A stretch of 50,355 nucleotides of DNA from Dehalococcoidia bacterium (GCA_022825745.1 JAJDWF010000138.1:1-50355), one strand, 5' to 3'. Shown: positions 8,766 to 16,228, counted from the stretch's first letter. The notes: generated by a model from the sequence alone, not told the origin. Numbers and translations: made by a program.

Positions 8766-8884
8766 GGCGCGGAAATTTGTCATATAATGATTGCGCCGCT
8801 AATTCTGTTTCCGTGGCTGAAATGGACGACCCTGCAATCGGTCGTACTATCTTAGTGATACAGTTCCCAAGGAGGAAAATCCCG

Positions 8885-9211
8885 ATGGCTGACGAATTTG
8901 TCAAAGTCGCCTCTCTCAGCGACATCCCCCCTGGCGACATGGTTTCGGTGAGGGTTGGGTCGGAAGAAATTCTGCTGGTCAACCTGGGCGGTGAGTTGCA
9001 CGCCTGCGACGACATCTGCACCCACGCCTATGCCAACCTGTCCGAAGGGGATCTCGAAGACGGCGAGGTGGTTTGCCCGCTGCATGGGGCGGTTTTCGAC
9101 GTTGCCTCCGGGAATCCCGTCACGCCGCCCGCTACCGAGGCGCTGCGCAAGTTCGCAATCCAGGTGGATGGTGACGACGTGCTGGTCGGGCCAGCTATCG
9201 AAGCCGAGTAG
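8885..9211 (+). CDS. Rieske-type [2Fe-2S] ferredoxin
   Basis: A 108-residue soluble Rieske protein. The cluster ligands are Cys45-x-His47 (CTH) and Cys64-x2-His67 (CPLH), spaced as in non-haem-oxygenase ferredoxins (NirD/BphF type). Such proteins carry single electrons to dioxygenases or other redox partners in the cytoplasm; no partner lies next to it, so the acceptor is unknown. The ATG at 8885 is chosen because AAGGAGG lies just upstream and the fold starts at once (ADEFVKVASLSDIPPGD); the frame is open further upstream without family resemblance. Confidence 0.93.
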   Translation: MADEFVKVASLSDIPPGDMVSVRVGSEEILLVNLGGELHACDDICTHAYANLSEGDLEDGEVVCPLHGAVFDVASGNPVTPPATEALRKFAIQVDGDDVLVGPAIEAE

Positions 9212-9235
9212 CGTCTATCTCGATAGAAAATAACG

Positions 9236-9262
9236 GCGACGCCGGCCGAATGTCGGCGTCGC
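9236..9262. terminator. Hairpin terminator between convergent Rieske and lipoprotein genes
   Basis: A 9-bp stem, GCGACGCCG (9236-9244) with CGGCGTCGC (9254-9262), has a 9-nt loop and is followed by TGTTTCATT on the plus strand, 24 bases after the Rieske stop. The T-run is weak, and the sequence is unrelated to the dispersed hairpin family. Confidence 0.5.
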
Positions 9263-9314
9263 TGTTTCATTCCTGGGCGGTGTCTCTTATCGTCCGGAAC
9301 CAGTGCCCTGTAGA

Positions 9315-9752
9315 TCACTGCCGTTCGATGCTGGCCCCGACCAAGTTCGGAGACCAGCTCACGACGGTTCGTTCGTTGGTGTCCACCACGAGATTGAACG
9401 GCATGGACGCCGAATAGTCCTGACTGCCCAGGAGCGGAACCTGGACCTGAATCTCTGCCGTCGCGGTGGCGGTGAGCGAATAGCGGTCGTCGTCTTCGCG
9501 CTGGGGCGTGGAATATTCCCATTCAAGGTTATCCCGCACTTGGTCAGCCACCACTGCGGACGCTATTCCGGCCAGTGCGGGGTACTCTCCCGCAACCAAT
9601 TCAACCACCGCGTCCGACACTTGGCCGATGCTGGAATCTACCCATTGCTGCGCCGTCTTCACGGCGATTTCCTCGTTGCTTGGGCCGCCACAGCCAATGA
9701 TCGACCAAGCGCAAATTGCCAGCAAAATGCTCAGTGTCGCCATTCTCAGCAT
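9315..9752 (-). CDS. Small lipoprotein of unknown function
   Basis: A 145-residue protein with a classic lipoprotein signal: a short basic start, a hydrophobic core LSILLAICAWSIIG, and a lipobox ending at Cys21 (IIGCGG). The mature part has a helical stretch (EIAVKTAQQWVDSS) followed by probable beta strands (YSLTATATAEIQVQVPLL) and ends as a soluble domain exposed outside the membrane. I do not recognise the family. It is the last gene of the cassette, 13 bases after the SDR. The Shine-Dalgarno AAGGAG sits about 11 nt before the ATG. Confidence 0.8.
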   Translation of the reverse strand: MLRMATLSILLAICAWSIIGCGGPSNEEIAVKTAQQWVDSSIGQVSDAVVELVAGEYPALAGIASAVVADQVRDNLEWEYSTPQREDDDRYSLTATATAEIQVQVPLLGSQDYSASMPFNLVVDTNERTVVSWSPNLVGASIERQ

Positions 9753-9765
9753 CGTCGTTCACTCC

Positions 9766-10596
9766 TTAGTCTCCTTCCCGGATGTTCTGGTACACCGCCA
9801 GCGGCGTTGCCGCCAGCAACCCCGCGTCCACCGGCAGCACCACTCCCGAAACCCAACGCGATTCGTCGCTGGCCAGGAACAGGGCGGCGTAGGCGATGTC
9901 CCAGGCGTTGCCTTCCGTTCCCAGCGGCCCGGCCTTGCGCCGGCGTTCCCGCGTTTGTTCGGGCATCATGCCGGCCACCATGGGCGTGTAGATGTGGCCC
10001 GGCGCGATCACGTTCACCCGAACGTTGTCCCGGCCAAGGTGTACCGCCATCGTCTCCGACATCCCGATCACGCCGGACTTGGATGCCGAGTAGGGGATGC
10101 TCGCCAGCCCGCTGCCGGCCCGTACGCCGGCGATGGACGACATATTGATGACGCTGCCCCCGCCGGCGTCAATCATCTTCGGCACGGCGTACTTGGTGGT
10201 GAGCATCATGCTCTTCAGGTTCACGTCCAGCACGTTGTCCCACACACTTTCCTCAACGTCGGTGGGCGTGCCGGGGCCGGTGATGCCCACGTTGTTGAAC
10301 AGGATGTGCAACCCGCCGTACCGCTCCACGGCGGCATCCACGATGGCCTCACAGTCGGCGGCGGACGTGACGTCGGCTGCCATAACGGAACCTTCGCCGC
10401 CCTCTTCGTGAATGACCGCCAGGGTCTCTTCGGCTGCTTGCGGATTCCGGTCCACCAGCAGCACCTTCGCCCCTTCCCGGGCGAACAGGATTGAGGCGGC
10501 TTTGCCGGTTCCCATGCCAGGCCCGCTGGAGCCGGCGCCGGTGATGATGGCGACTTTGTCCTGGAGTCGTGGTCGTCCTGAAGGCAGCAGGGTCAT
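9766..10596 (-). CDS. SDR family NAD(P)-dependent oxidoreductase
   Basis: A 276-residue classical short-chain dehydrogenase/reductase with a Rossmann fold. The cofactor loop TGAGSSGPGMGTG lies at about residues 19-31. Further motifs are NNVG near 101-104, the catalytic Ser in NMSSIAG (about 153) and the YSASK pair Tyr169/Lys173. The glycine loop is longer than the usual TGxxxGIG. An Asp at the end of strand beta-2 (VLLVDR) suggests a preference for NAD. The substrate is unknown: a 3-hydroxyacyl or other secondary alcohol would fit the neighbouring hotdog thioesterase and HIBADH-like enzyme. The ATG is preceded by AGAGGTG. Confidence 0.93.
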   Translation of the reverse strand: MTLLPSGRPRLQDKVAIITGAGSSGPGMGTGKAASILFAREGAKVLLVDRNPQAAEETLAVIHEEGGEGSVMAADVTSAADCEAIVDAAVERYGGLHILFNNVGITGPGTPTDVEESVWDNVLDVNLKSMMLTTKYAVPKMIDAGGGSVINMSSIAGVRAGSGLASIPYSASKSGVIGMSETMAVHLGRDNVRVNVIAPGHIYTPMVAGMMPEQTRERRRKAGPLGTEGNAWDIAYAALFLASDESRWVSGVVLPVDAGLLAATPLAVYQNIREGD

Positions 10597-10644
10597 TTCG
10601 CACCTCTGAGTGTCGTCATTTTAGGAATAGGCGCGAATAACGAT

Positions 10645-11031
10645 TCAGGGCGCGGCAACCACGGCCAGGTAGAGCTGCGCCGTGCCTAGTATCGTATCTT
10701 TGTGTTGGACCTGCGCCGAAAATTCCAGCCGGTTGTAGATAACGTCGGTCAGCGTGCAGCGCGCCGTCACACGGTCGCCGACGCCGGCCGGCACCAAGTG
10801 CTTGATGTTGAACTGGTACCCGACGACGGTCTGATCGGGGTAGAGCAGAGACGCAACGGCGCGGTAGCAACCCTGCTCAATGAGCATGAGCATCGCTGGC
10901 GTGCAGAATTTGGGCACGTGCGGAGCCAGATGCTCGTCCGCTACCGTCAATTCGACCTCGCCCGCCAGACCCGGCCGTATGGCCGGATTCAACGACGGGC
11001 GAGGTACGCTTACGTTGTCTGGGGTAGCCAC
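10645..11031 (-). CDS. FlK-like hotdog-fold thioesterase
   Basis: A 128-residue single hotdog domain resembling fluoroacetyl-CoA thioesterase FlK and its relatives. The FlK catalytic set Thr42/Glu50/His76 appears here as Thr44 (KFCTPAML), Glu52 (LIEQGC) and His78 (IKHLVPAG), with the same spacing. The helix followed by VGDRVTARCTLTDV and a final beta strand fits the family. The expected activity is hydrolysis of a small acyl-CoA; actual fluoroacetyl specificity cannot be inferred. It starts with GTG, 18 bases after the UGSC gene and 48 before the SDR, which places it in the same transcription unit. Confidence 0.8.
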   Translation of the reverse strand: MATPDNVSVPRPSLNPAIRPGLAGEVELTVADEHLAPHVPKFCTPAMLMLIEQGCYRAVASLLYPDQTVVGYQFNIKHLVPAGVGDRVTARCTLTDVIYNRLEFSAQVQHKDTILGTAQLYLAVVAAP

Positions 11032-11049
11032 GGGCTACGTTCCGGCGGT

Positions 11050-11610
11050 CTAGGCGGCTACGGGCGCTCCCGTCAGGATGGACTCAACCTCGTCCGCCAA
11101 CTCGTTTGCCCGCTGTTTCACCTCGTCATCGGTGAGGCTGGACAGGGGGTGCTGGGCCACCACGTAGCGGTATTCCGGCACGCCCATCATGCGGGTCATC
11201 GCCTGGGCCGTGTTCAGGAACACGTGGGTGATGATGGCAGCGGTGGGGACGCCGCGCTTTTCCATGTCGATTCCGTCGTGCACACTGCACGAGCTGCAGG
11301 ACCCTCAATCACCCACCCCGGTGATGAGATAGTCAACTTCACCCAGAATGGAGTCGATTACGTCCTGCTTGGCCGGCAGGCTGGCGTGGTGCTTGCTGAA
11401 ATACTTGACCTCGGAAAAGCCGTGCCGCTCGTTGAGGACGTTCCCCAGTTCATGCAGCAGCTTGTCAGCGTTGGCCTTGGAGTTCTCCATGAGGCCCAGG
11501 CGCTTGCCGGCCAGGCCGCCGGAGCGGTCGTTCATGCGGAACTCCGTCTGGGGCAACTCGGTGCCCTTCGGATTGACCAGCCGTAGCCGGCTCATTTCGG
11601 CGGTAGTCAT
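11050..11610 (-). CDS. UGSC family selenoprotein (in-frame UGA = Sec102)
   Basis: Two open stretches (11610-11308 and 11304-11050) lie in the same frame and are separated only by a TGA at 11305-11307. Read through, the junction is GVGD-U-GSCSSCSVHDGID, the U-G-S-C motif that names a selenoprotein family described from marine metagenomes, where cysteine homologues also exist. The full product is 186 residues. The N-terminal half carries a segment like GKRLGLMENSKANADKLL; the C-terminal half is helical. The Sec/Cys motif suggests thiol-disulfide or other redox chemistry, but the function is unknown. A hairpin 12 nt after UGA fits a bacterial SECIS. The ATG at 11610 has a strong GGAGGTTAGAT. There is no other disruption, so this is not a pseudogene. 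Confidence 0.9.
11276..11307 (-). promoter_or_regulatory. Putative bacterial SECIS element of the UGSC gene
   Basis: Downstream of the UGA (11305-11307) the mRNA can form UCGUGC (11287-11292) pairing GCACGA (11276-11281), with loop AGUGU. The loop begins 19 nt after the UGA and has a G at its second position, both within the ranges known for bacterial SECIS hairpins bound by SelB. Confidence 0.6.
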
Positions 11611-11734
11611 ATCTAACCTCCGTTGGCGTGGTGTATGGAACTCTGTTCAGTGGCGTGATTGTACCGTCATTCGGCGGTGTTGCGTAACCCCTCGGGGCCA
11701 CAATCGCGGCCGGCACGGCAACTCGACGCCGATA

Positions 11735-12763
11735 CTAATCTCCCCCGATCTTCCGGGTGCGGATGCGGAACCCCGTGGTGTCGATGATGGCGCTGTAGCG
11801 ACCACCGGTGCCGCCGCCGTGCATGATGAGGATGTCGTCGGGGTCGTTGGCGCAGCGCATGATCAGCTCTTCGTCGCCGGGACGTTCCGGCCCCTGCTTG
11901 GAACCCAGGCGTATCAGCTCGGCGCGGGAGCGGCCGCTGTTCTCGATCAGGAACTCCTGGATGTCCTTGCGGCTCCAGCCGTCGCCCTGCAGCGTCAGCG
12001 CGTGTTCCGGCCCGATGACGATTACCCACTGGGCCGGGTAGCGGTGCGCCAGGGCGGTGGAGCGCAGGGCATCGCAGATGGAGTTCAGGATTTGGCGACC
12101 CGTATGGCCGTAGCTGTTGGGCACGCTGACCGGGTTGTACGCCACCGCCACGGTCACGACGCTGTCCGACGCCTCAAACCCCCGGCTCACGTGCAGCGGC
12201 TCCCACGGCGAGTCCTCTTCGTTCTCGGCGATGCAGAAGGTGTACTTGGCCGGCGTGCCCAGCGTCCCTCGGTCCAGCTGACCCGGCCAGGCGTCAAAGC
12301 CGTTCATAAAGCACAGACGCACCGCGCGGCCGATGCTGGCGTTGGCCCGGAAGCCCGGGCCGAACAGCCCGTCGCGGCTGTTGATGCCCAGCGCCTCGCG
12401 TATCGGCCCGTTCAGCACCATCAGGATGCTCGGAGAGCTGGTGGAGGACGCCGCCATGTTGACGAAGTTGCGCTCTTCCTCCAGCGTTTTCAGCGCCGTA
12501 ATCAGCACCGGGAAATACTCAGCCTGGCAGCCGGCCATCACCGCGTTGGCGGCGGCGTTCTCCGACGTGATGACCCGGCTCCGCATGTCCAGGTTGAGCA
12601 GTTCCTCCTCGCCGGTCAGCCCGGCCACGGACAGCATCTCGCGGACCTTGTAGTCGGCTGGGGGAACCACGGGCAACCCGTCGGTCCACCCCATGCGGAA
12701 GCATTCCTCAATGGCCTCAATGGTGTCGGCGGTTTCAACGTGCCGTTCGGCGCTGCTGGTCAT
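11735..12763 (-). CDS. Conserved TDGLPVVPP-motif protein, neighbour of the UGSC selenoprotein
   Basis: A 342-residue cytoplasmic protein without a signal peptide. Recognisable conserved blocks are WTDGLPVVPP (residues 26-35), AVMAGCQAEYFPV (about 75-87), FGPGFRANASIGRAVRL, TPAKYTFCIAENEEDSPW and a glycine-rich HGGGTGGRYSAII near the end. I associate this block pattern with proteins encoded beside or fused to UGSC proteins, but that is memory, not a search. Cys-containing blocks (MAGCQ, FCIAE) could exchange with the Sec of the partner. It lies 124 bases upstream of the UGSC gene and 16 after the next gene, with AGGAGATTACG before ATG. Its biochemical function is unknown. Confidence 0.8.
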   Translation of the reverse strand: MTSSAERHVETADTIEAIEECFRMGWTDGLPVVPPADYKVREMLSVAGLTGEEELLNLDMRSRVITSENAAANAVMAGCQAEYFPVLITALKTLEEERNFVNMAASSTSSPSILMVLNGPIREALGINSRDGLFGPGFRANASIGRAVRLCFMNGFDAWPGQLDRGTLGTPAKYTFCIAENEEDSPWEPLHVSRGFEASDSVVTVAVAYNPVSVPNSYGHTGRQILNSICDALRSTALAHRYPAQWVIVIGPEHALTLQGDGWSRKDIQEFLIENSGRSRAELIRLGSKQGPERPGDEELIMRCANDPDDILIMHGGGTGGRYSAIIDTTGFRIRTRKIGGD

Positions 12764-12779
12764 CGTAATCTCCTGATGT

Positions 12780-13112
12780 TTAGTCGCTGTGATTCTTGAG
12801 TTTCCCGGTCACAATCAACCCGTCGGTGACGCTGTAACCGTGCCCGGGGTCAGCCAGGTCCGTGTTGGTTGCCATGTATGCGGTTCGGCCGCTGACGACG
12901 GGGGTGATGGAAATCACCTCGTAGCCCTCCGCGTCCAGATCGTTGCAGCAGCGTTCCAGGTATTCGGCCATCTGCTGTAGCCGCGTATGCTCCTCGCTGG
13001 TAATGCTGACCCGACCCACGTTGCCGCCGTGCGTTGACAACTGCGTGTCGGCATACACGTACCGCGTGGCATACGCGGGTTTGTCTTTGGCAGGGTACTG
13101 TGAACGAAACAA
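12780..13112 (-). CDS. Small uncharacterised protein in the UGSC cassette
   Basis: A 110-residue protein of unknown family. The middle is helical, with two adjacent cysteines (LERCCNDLDAEGYEVISITP); the end looks like two beta strands (SVTDGLIVTGKLK). The pattern of a helix followed by VISITPVVSG suggests a small alpha/beta domain similar in outline to DUF4177-type proteins, but this is weak. It starts with TTG at 13112, preceded by GAGGTACCGCCG that overlaps the stop of the dehydrogenase gene, so it is coupled to it. It is followed after 16 bases by the TDGLPVVPP protein. Confidence 0.65.
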   Translation of the reverse strand: MFRSQYPAKDKPAYATRYVYADTQLSTHGGNVGRVSITSEEHTRLQQMAEYLERCCNDLDAEGYEVISITPVVSGRTAYMATNTDLADPGHGYSVTDGLIVTGKLKNHSD

Positions 13113-13122
13113 CGGCGGTACC

Positions 13123-14025
13123 TCACCCGCTCATGCCGCCGAACCGTAGCTGCACGCCCGACTTCTCCTCCTGCAGCTTGGCTACGGCGTCGGAGTCCTC
13201 GGGACCCCAACCGCGGAACAGCGCCTCCACGTGCCGCTGGTCCACCAGGTTGGACAATTCCATGGGTATGCCGTACTCCCGGCCCAGGTCGGTGGCCAGC
13301 CGCACGTCCTTGGCCGCCAGCGCCGTGGCGAATCCCGGCTCAAAGTTGTCAACGAACAGGTAGCGCGGGAACTTTTCAACCAGCCGGCGGTTGCCGCCGC
13401 TGCTGTTGGCGATCACGTCCGCCAGGGTCTCCAGCGACACGCCGGCCTTGACGCCCAGCGTCAGCGCCTCCGACATCAGCACGCCGATGCCCATGGACAG
13501 CAGGTTGTTGCAGATCTTGGTGACCATGCCGTTGCCGATCTCGCCGCAATAAACCACGTGCGCGCCGATGGCGTCCAGCATGGGCTTGACATTGTTGTAG
13601 GTCGCCTCGTCGCCGCCCACCATCACGGCCAGCGTTCCCGCCGCCGCGCCATACACACCGCCGCTCACCGGCGCGTCCAGCACCGTTACGCCCCGCGCGC
13701 CACATTCCGCGTGGATGCGGCGTATCACCGTCGGCGAGTTGGTGGACAGGTCAACGTACACATCGCCGTCGCCGGCTGCCGACATGATGCCGTTCTCGCC
13801 CATCACCACCGCTTCCACGTCCCTCGGCACCGGCAGCGACGTGAACACGGCGTCGTTGCCGGCCACGCAGCCGGCGGGCGTGTCCGACCATTCCGCGCCC
13901 ATCTCCAGCAGGTTGGTGGCCGATTCCCGGCGCAAGTCGTGAATCGTGAGTTGGTGGCCGGCCTTGATCATGTTGGCCGCCATCGGGTTCCCCATATTGC
14001 CGACGCCAATAAACCCAGCTTTCAT
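13123..14025 (-). CDS. 3-hydroxyisobutyrate dehydrogenase-family NAD(P)-dependent oxidoreductase
   Basis: A 300-residue beta-hydroxyacid dehydrogenase. The N-terminal Rossmann loop is GVGNMG (7-12), the substrate-binding signature DAPVSGG lies at 118-124, and the catalytic lysine is Lys170 in GNGMVTKICNN. The C-terminal all-helical domain is complete. Family members reversibly oxidise 3-hydroxyisobutyrate, tartronate semialdehyde or similar short beta-hydroxyacids; the exact substrate is open. It is the first gene of the minus-strand cassette down to 9315. The ATG follows AGGAGATGATGACAAT, and an extended -10 box lies upstream at 14079-14084. Confidence 0.92.
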   Translation of the reverse strand: MKAGFIGVGNMGNPMAANMIKAGHQLTIHDLRRESATNLLEMGAEWSDTPAGCVAGNDAVFTSLPVPRDVEAVVMGENGIMSAAGDGDVYVDLSTNSPTVIRRIHAECGARGVTVLDAPVSGGVYGAAAGTLAVMVGGDEATYNNVKPMLDAIGAHVVYCGEIGNGMVTKICNNLLSMGIGVLMSEALTLGVKAGVSLETLADVIANSSGGNRRLVEKFPRYLFVDNFEPGFATALAAKDVRLATDLGREYGIPMELSNLVDQRHVEALFRGWGPEDSDAVAKLQEEKSGVQLRFGGMSG

Positions 14026-14078
14026 ATTGTCATCATCTCCTGAACAGATGCGCCACGGTTTTGGTGGCAGGTGGCGGC

Positions 14079-14105
14079 ATTATAGCACCGGGGCCCGTGT
14101 ATAAT
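14079..14105. promoter_or_regulatory. Divergent -10 boxes between HIBADH-like and esterase genes
   Basis: On the minus strand TATAAT (14079-14084) is preceded by TGC, an extended -10, and serves the dehydrogenase cassette. On the plus strand TATAAT (14100-14105) lies 44 nt before the esterase ATG. Neither has a convincing -35; the two boxes are only 15 nt apart, so the promoters may compete. Confidence 0.5.
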
Positions 14106-14148
14106 GCGGAGCCAACCGGGCGTGCGAAGTTTGCCAAGGAGCGCGGAA

Positions 14149-15081
14149 ATGGCCACCGAATCTGATCTAGTTTCGTTCTCTACCCAGGTCACGTGTCCCG
14201 ACGATTTCGACCAGTTCTGGGATGGTGTGCTATCCGAACTGGATCAAATCCCTCTGGACGCCAATGTCTCGCACGACCCGCTGCGCAGTACCGACGCAGC
14301 GACAATGTTCCAAGTAACCTACCGCAGCTTGGACGGGCTGGATATTTTCGGGTGGTACGCCGTGCCGGCGGTGGGCGACGGTCCCTTCCCTGCCGTCCTG
14401 ATCCTGCCCGGCTACAAGTCGGAGCCGGCCCTCCGCCGCGATTGGGCGGCCAAAGGCGTGGCCGCCCTGTCCGTGGCCGTTCGGGGCAAACTGCCCAGCA
14501 GCGCGCAGTTCAACCCCGGCTATCCCGGCCTGCTCACCCACGGCGTCGAGGATCGCGATACCTACAGCTACAAGGGCGTCATCTCCGACTGTTCCCGCGG
14601 GCTGGATTTCCTCCTGTCGCGCCCAGAGGTCGATTCGGAACGGATTTACTGCTGTGGCAGCAGCCAGGGCGGCGGCCTCACCCTCATCACCACCGGGTTG
14701 CGCCACGAGATCAAAGCCGGCGTGGCCGGGTACCCGTTCCTCTGCTGTTATCCCGAATCCATGCGGATGCTCCGCAGCTACCCCTACGACGAGCTTTCCT
14801 GCTACGCCAGCGCCTATCCCGACCGCGTTGACCAAATGCTGGACACCCTGCGCTACTTCGACGCGGTGAACTTTGCCCCGCGCATCCAGTGTCCCATGGT
14901 GGTGGGCATTGCTATGGAGGACGAGGTATGCCCGCCGGAAACCAGCTATGCCGCCTACCGGCTGTTGAACCGCCAGCGGGAACTGTGGCTGTTCCCCAAC
15001 TCCGGCCACGGCAACGCCCACGGCTATCCCGCCCGCGAAAACGCCTGGCTCCAACAGCGCATCGGCGTGTCGCCGGCCTAG
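14149..15081 (+). CDS. Acetyl-xylan-esterase (AXE1)-like alpha/beta hydrolase
   Basis: A 310-residue alpha/beta hydrolase of the AXE1/cephalosporin-deacetylase type. The catalytic triad is visible: Ser172 in CCGSSQGGG, Asp258 in AMEDEVCPP and His287 in NSGHGNAHG. The fold starts after an N-terminal FDQFWDGVLSELD helix, as in this family, and LILPGYK precedes the oxyanion region. There is no signal peptide, so it is cytoplasmic. The natural substrate (an acetylated sugar or another small ester) is unknown. ATG 14149 is chosen over earlier in-frame starts because AAGGAG lies 8 nt upstream and the -10 box overlaps the earlier codons. A paralogue follows after 10 bases. Confidence 0.88.
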   Translation: MATESDLVSFSTQVTCPDDFDQFWDGVLSELDQIPLDANVSHDPLRSTDAATMFQVTYRSLDGLDIFGWYAVPAVGDGPFPAVLILPGYKSEPALRRDWAAKGVAALSVAVRGKLPSSAQFNPGYPGLLTHGVEDRDTYSYKGVISDCSRGLDFLLSRPEVDSERIYCCGSSQGGGLTLITTGLRHEIKAGVAGYPFLCCYPESMRMLRSYPYDELSCYASAYPDRVDQMLDTLRYFDAVNFAPRIQCPMVVGIAMEDEVCPPETSYAAYRLLNRQRELWLFPNSGHGNAHGYPARENAWLQQRIGVSPA

Positions 15082-15091
15082 GTGATGACCA

Positions 15092-15985
15092 ATGACGACC
15101 GGCGCGCCATCATCCCCCGCCGCCTTCTGGGAACAGACTGAGGCCCAACTGGCCGAAACCCCTCCCGACGTGTTCCTGGAGCGTGACGCGTTCTACTCGC
15201 AGCCCGAGTGGGAAGTGTACCGGATGCGCTACTACAGCAGCGGCGGGCACCGGCTGTTCGCTTGGCTATCCGTTCCCCACGGCGACGGCCCGTTCCCGGC
15301 GCTGGTCCGTATGCCGGACTACGCCAGCGTACACGACATAATCTACACGTCACTGCGTCATCGCGCCGTGGTGCTGAACCCCACCTACCGGGGACAGCGC
15401 AACAGCGACGCCCTGGTTCGCGCCAGCTATCCCGGCCTGCTCACCGAAGGCATCGACAGCCCGCAAACCTATACCTTGCTCGGCGCCTGGGCTGACGCTC
15501 TGCGCGCCATCGACGTCCTGCTTGCTCAGGAACAGGCGTCAATCGGAACCGTCGCCTTGACCGGCGCGGGTCTAGGCGCCAGCCTGGCGTTGGCCGTGGC
15601 CGCCCGTCGCTCCAACGTGGCGGCGGTGGCTGCCGATACCCCCATGGCGCTGGGCCATCCGGCGGCCCTGCAACCGGGGTTGGGCTACCCCTTGGCCGAA
15701 CTGGACGACTACCTGCGCGCCCATACGGAACGTCGCCAAGCCGTCGAGGGAACCCTCACGCTGCTGAACTCAGCGAACTACGCGACGGCAGTGAAGGCCC
15801 CCGTGCTGATGAGCGCCGGTCGCTTCGACCGTGGCCTCTGCCCGCTGCCCTTTGCCGAGGAACTGGCCGCCGCGCTGCCCGACTGCGACCTCCGAGTCTA
15901 TGACGGCGCGGCCGAGGGCGGCGGCCACGAGCACGCCCATGTACGAGCCGCTTGGCTCGCCGAACGGCTGGGCATTTCGACGTAG
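15092..15985 (+). CDS. AXE1-like hydrolase paralogue lacking the serine nucleophile
   Basis: A 297-residue protein with the same architecture as the gene before it: N-terminal AFWEQTEAQLAET helix, a FAWLSVPHGDGPFPALVRMP strand region, TYRGQRNSDALVRASYPGLL, and a C-terminal His in GGGHEHAHV (His279) with a candidate acid Asp246. At the nucleophile elbow, however, it reads TGAGLGAS: the position of Ser172 in the neighbour is Gly160. It should therefore not work as a serine esterase and may be regulatory, structural or differently active. The pair probably arose by tandem duplication. It starts 10 bases after the first gene's stop and ends 40 bases before tRNA-Arg. Confidence 0.82.
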   Translation: MTTGAPSSPAAFWEQTEAQLAETPPDVFLERDAFYSQPEWEVYRMRYYSSGGHRLFAWLSVPHGDGPFPALVRMPDYASVHDIIYTSLRHRAVVLNPTYRGQRNSDALVRASYPGLLTEGIDSPQTYTLLGAWADALRAIDVLLAQEQASIGTVALTGAGLGASLALAVAARRSNVAAVAADTPMALGHPAALQPGLGYPLAELDDYLRAHTERRQAVEGTLTLLNSANYATAVKAPVLMSAGRFDRGLCPLPFAEELAAALPDCDLRVYDGAAEGGGHEHAHVRAAWLAERLGIST

Positions 15986-16009
15986 GTCCTCTGCCCGTAG
16001 CTTCGCGTA

Positions 16010-16018
16010 TGCTAGAAT
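16010..16018 (+). promoter_or_regulatory. Extended -10 promoter element of the tRNA-Arg/tRNA-Pro pair
   Basis: TGCTAGAAT is a TG-extended -10 box. The predicted transcription start, about 7 nt downstream, coincides with the first base of tRNA-Arg at 16026. No good -35 is visible. Confidence 0.5.
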
Positions 16019-16025
16019 AGGAATT

Positions 16026-16097
16026 GCCCCCGTAGCTCAGTGGATAGAGTGCTGGCCTCCGGAGCCAGAGACCGGAGTTCGAGTCTCCGCGGGGGTA
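16026..16097 (+). tRNA. tRNA-Arg (anticodon CCG)
   Basis: A full cloverleaf. Acceptor GCCCCCG pairs with CGGGGGT (one G-T pair at the end). The D-arm is GCTC/GAGT, the anticodon stem CTGGC/GCCAG with loop CTCCGGA (anticodon CCG, G at position 37), and the T-arm CGGAG-TTCGAGT-CTCCG. The discriminator is A and CCA is not encoded. It reads CGG codons. G36-G37 makes it a TrmD-type m1G37 substrate. Confidence 0.95.
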
Positions 16098-16139
16098 CTT
16101 GCTTCAGTTGCTCCAGGCCGTTGGTTTCTGGCCGTGTTT

Positions 16140-16214
16140 CGGGGTGTGGCCTAGCGGCATGGCGCCTGCTTTGGGAGCAGGAGATCGGCAGTTCGAATCT
16201 GCCCACCCCGACCA
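16140..16214 (+). tRNA. tRNA-Pro (anticodon TGG)
   Basis: Acceptor CGGGGTG pairs with CACCCCG. The anticodon stem is CCTGC/GCAGG with loop TTTGGGA (anticodon TGG, G37), and the T-arm is CGGCAG-TTCGAAT-CTGCC. Discriminator A is followed by an encoded CCA (16212-16214), unlike the tRNA-Arg 42 nt upstream. The two are probably cotranscribed. Confidence 0.95.
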
Positions 16215-16228
16215 GCTTCGCCTAACCC

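Noticed and set aside
6909..8855. A 648-codon plus-strand frame opposite pheS/pheT
   Set aside because: Same antisense artefact; the minus strand encodes unmistakable PheS and PheT.
11050..11610. Frameshifted or nonsense-mutated pseudogene
   Set aside because: Only one TGA, no frame change, position exactly at the known U-G-S-C motif, hairpin after it and intact ribosome site.
16098..16139. Third tRNA between tRNA-Arg and tRNA-Pro
   Set aside because: The 42-nt spacer cannot form a cloverleaf.
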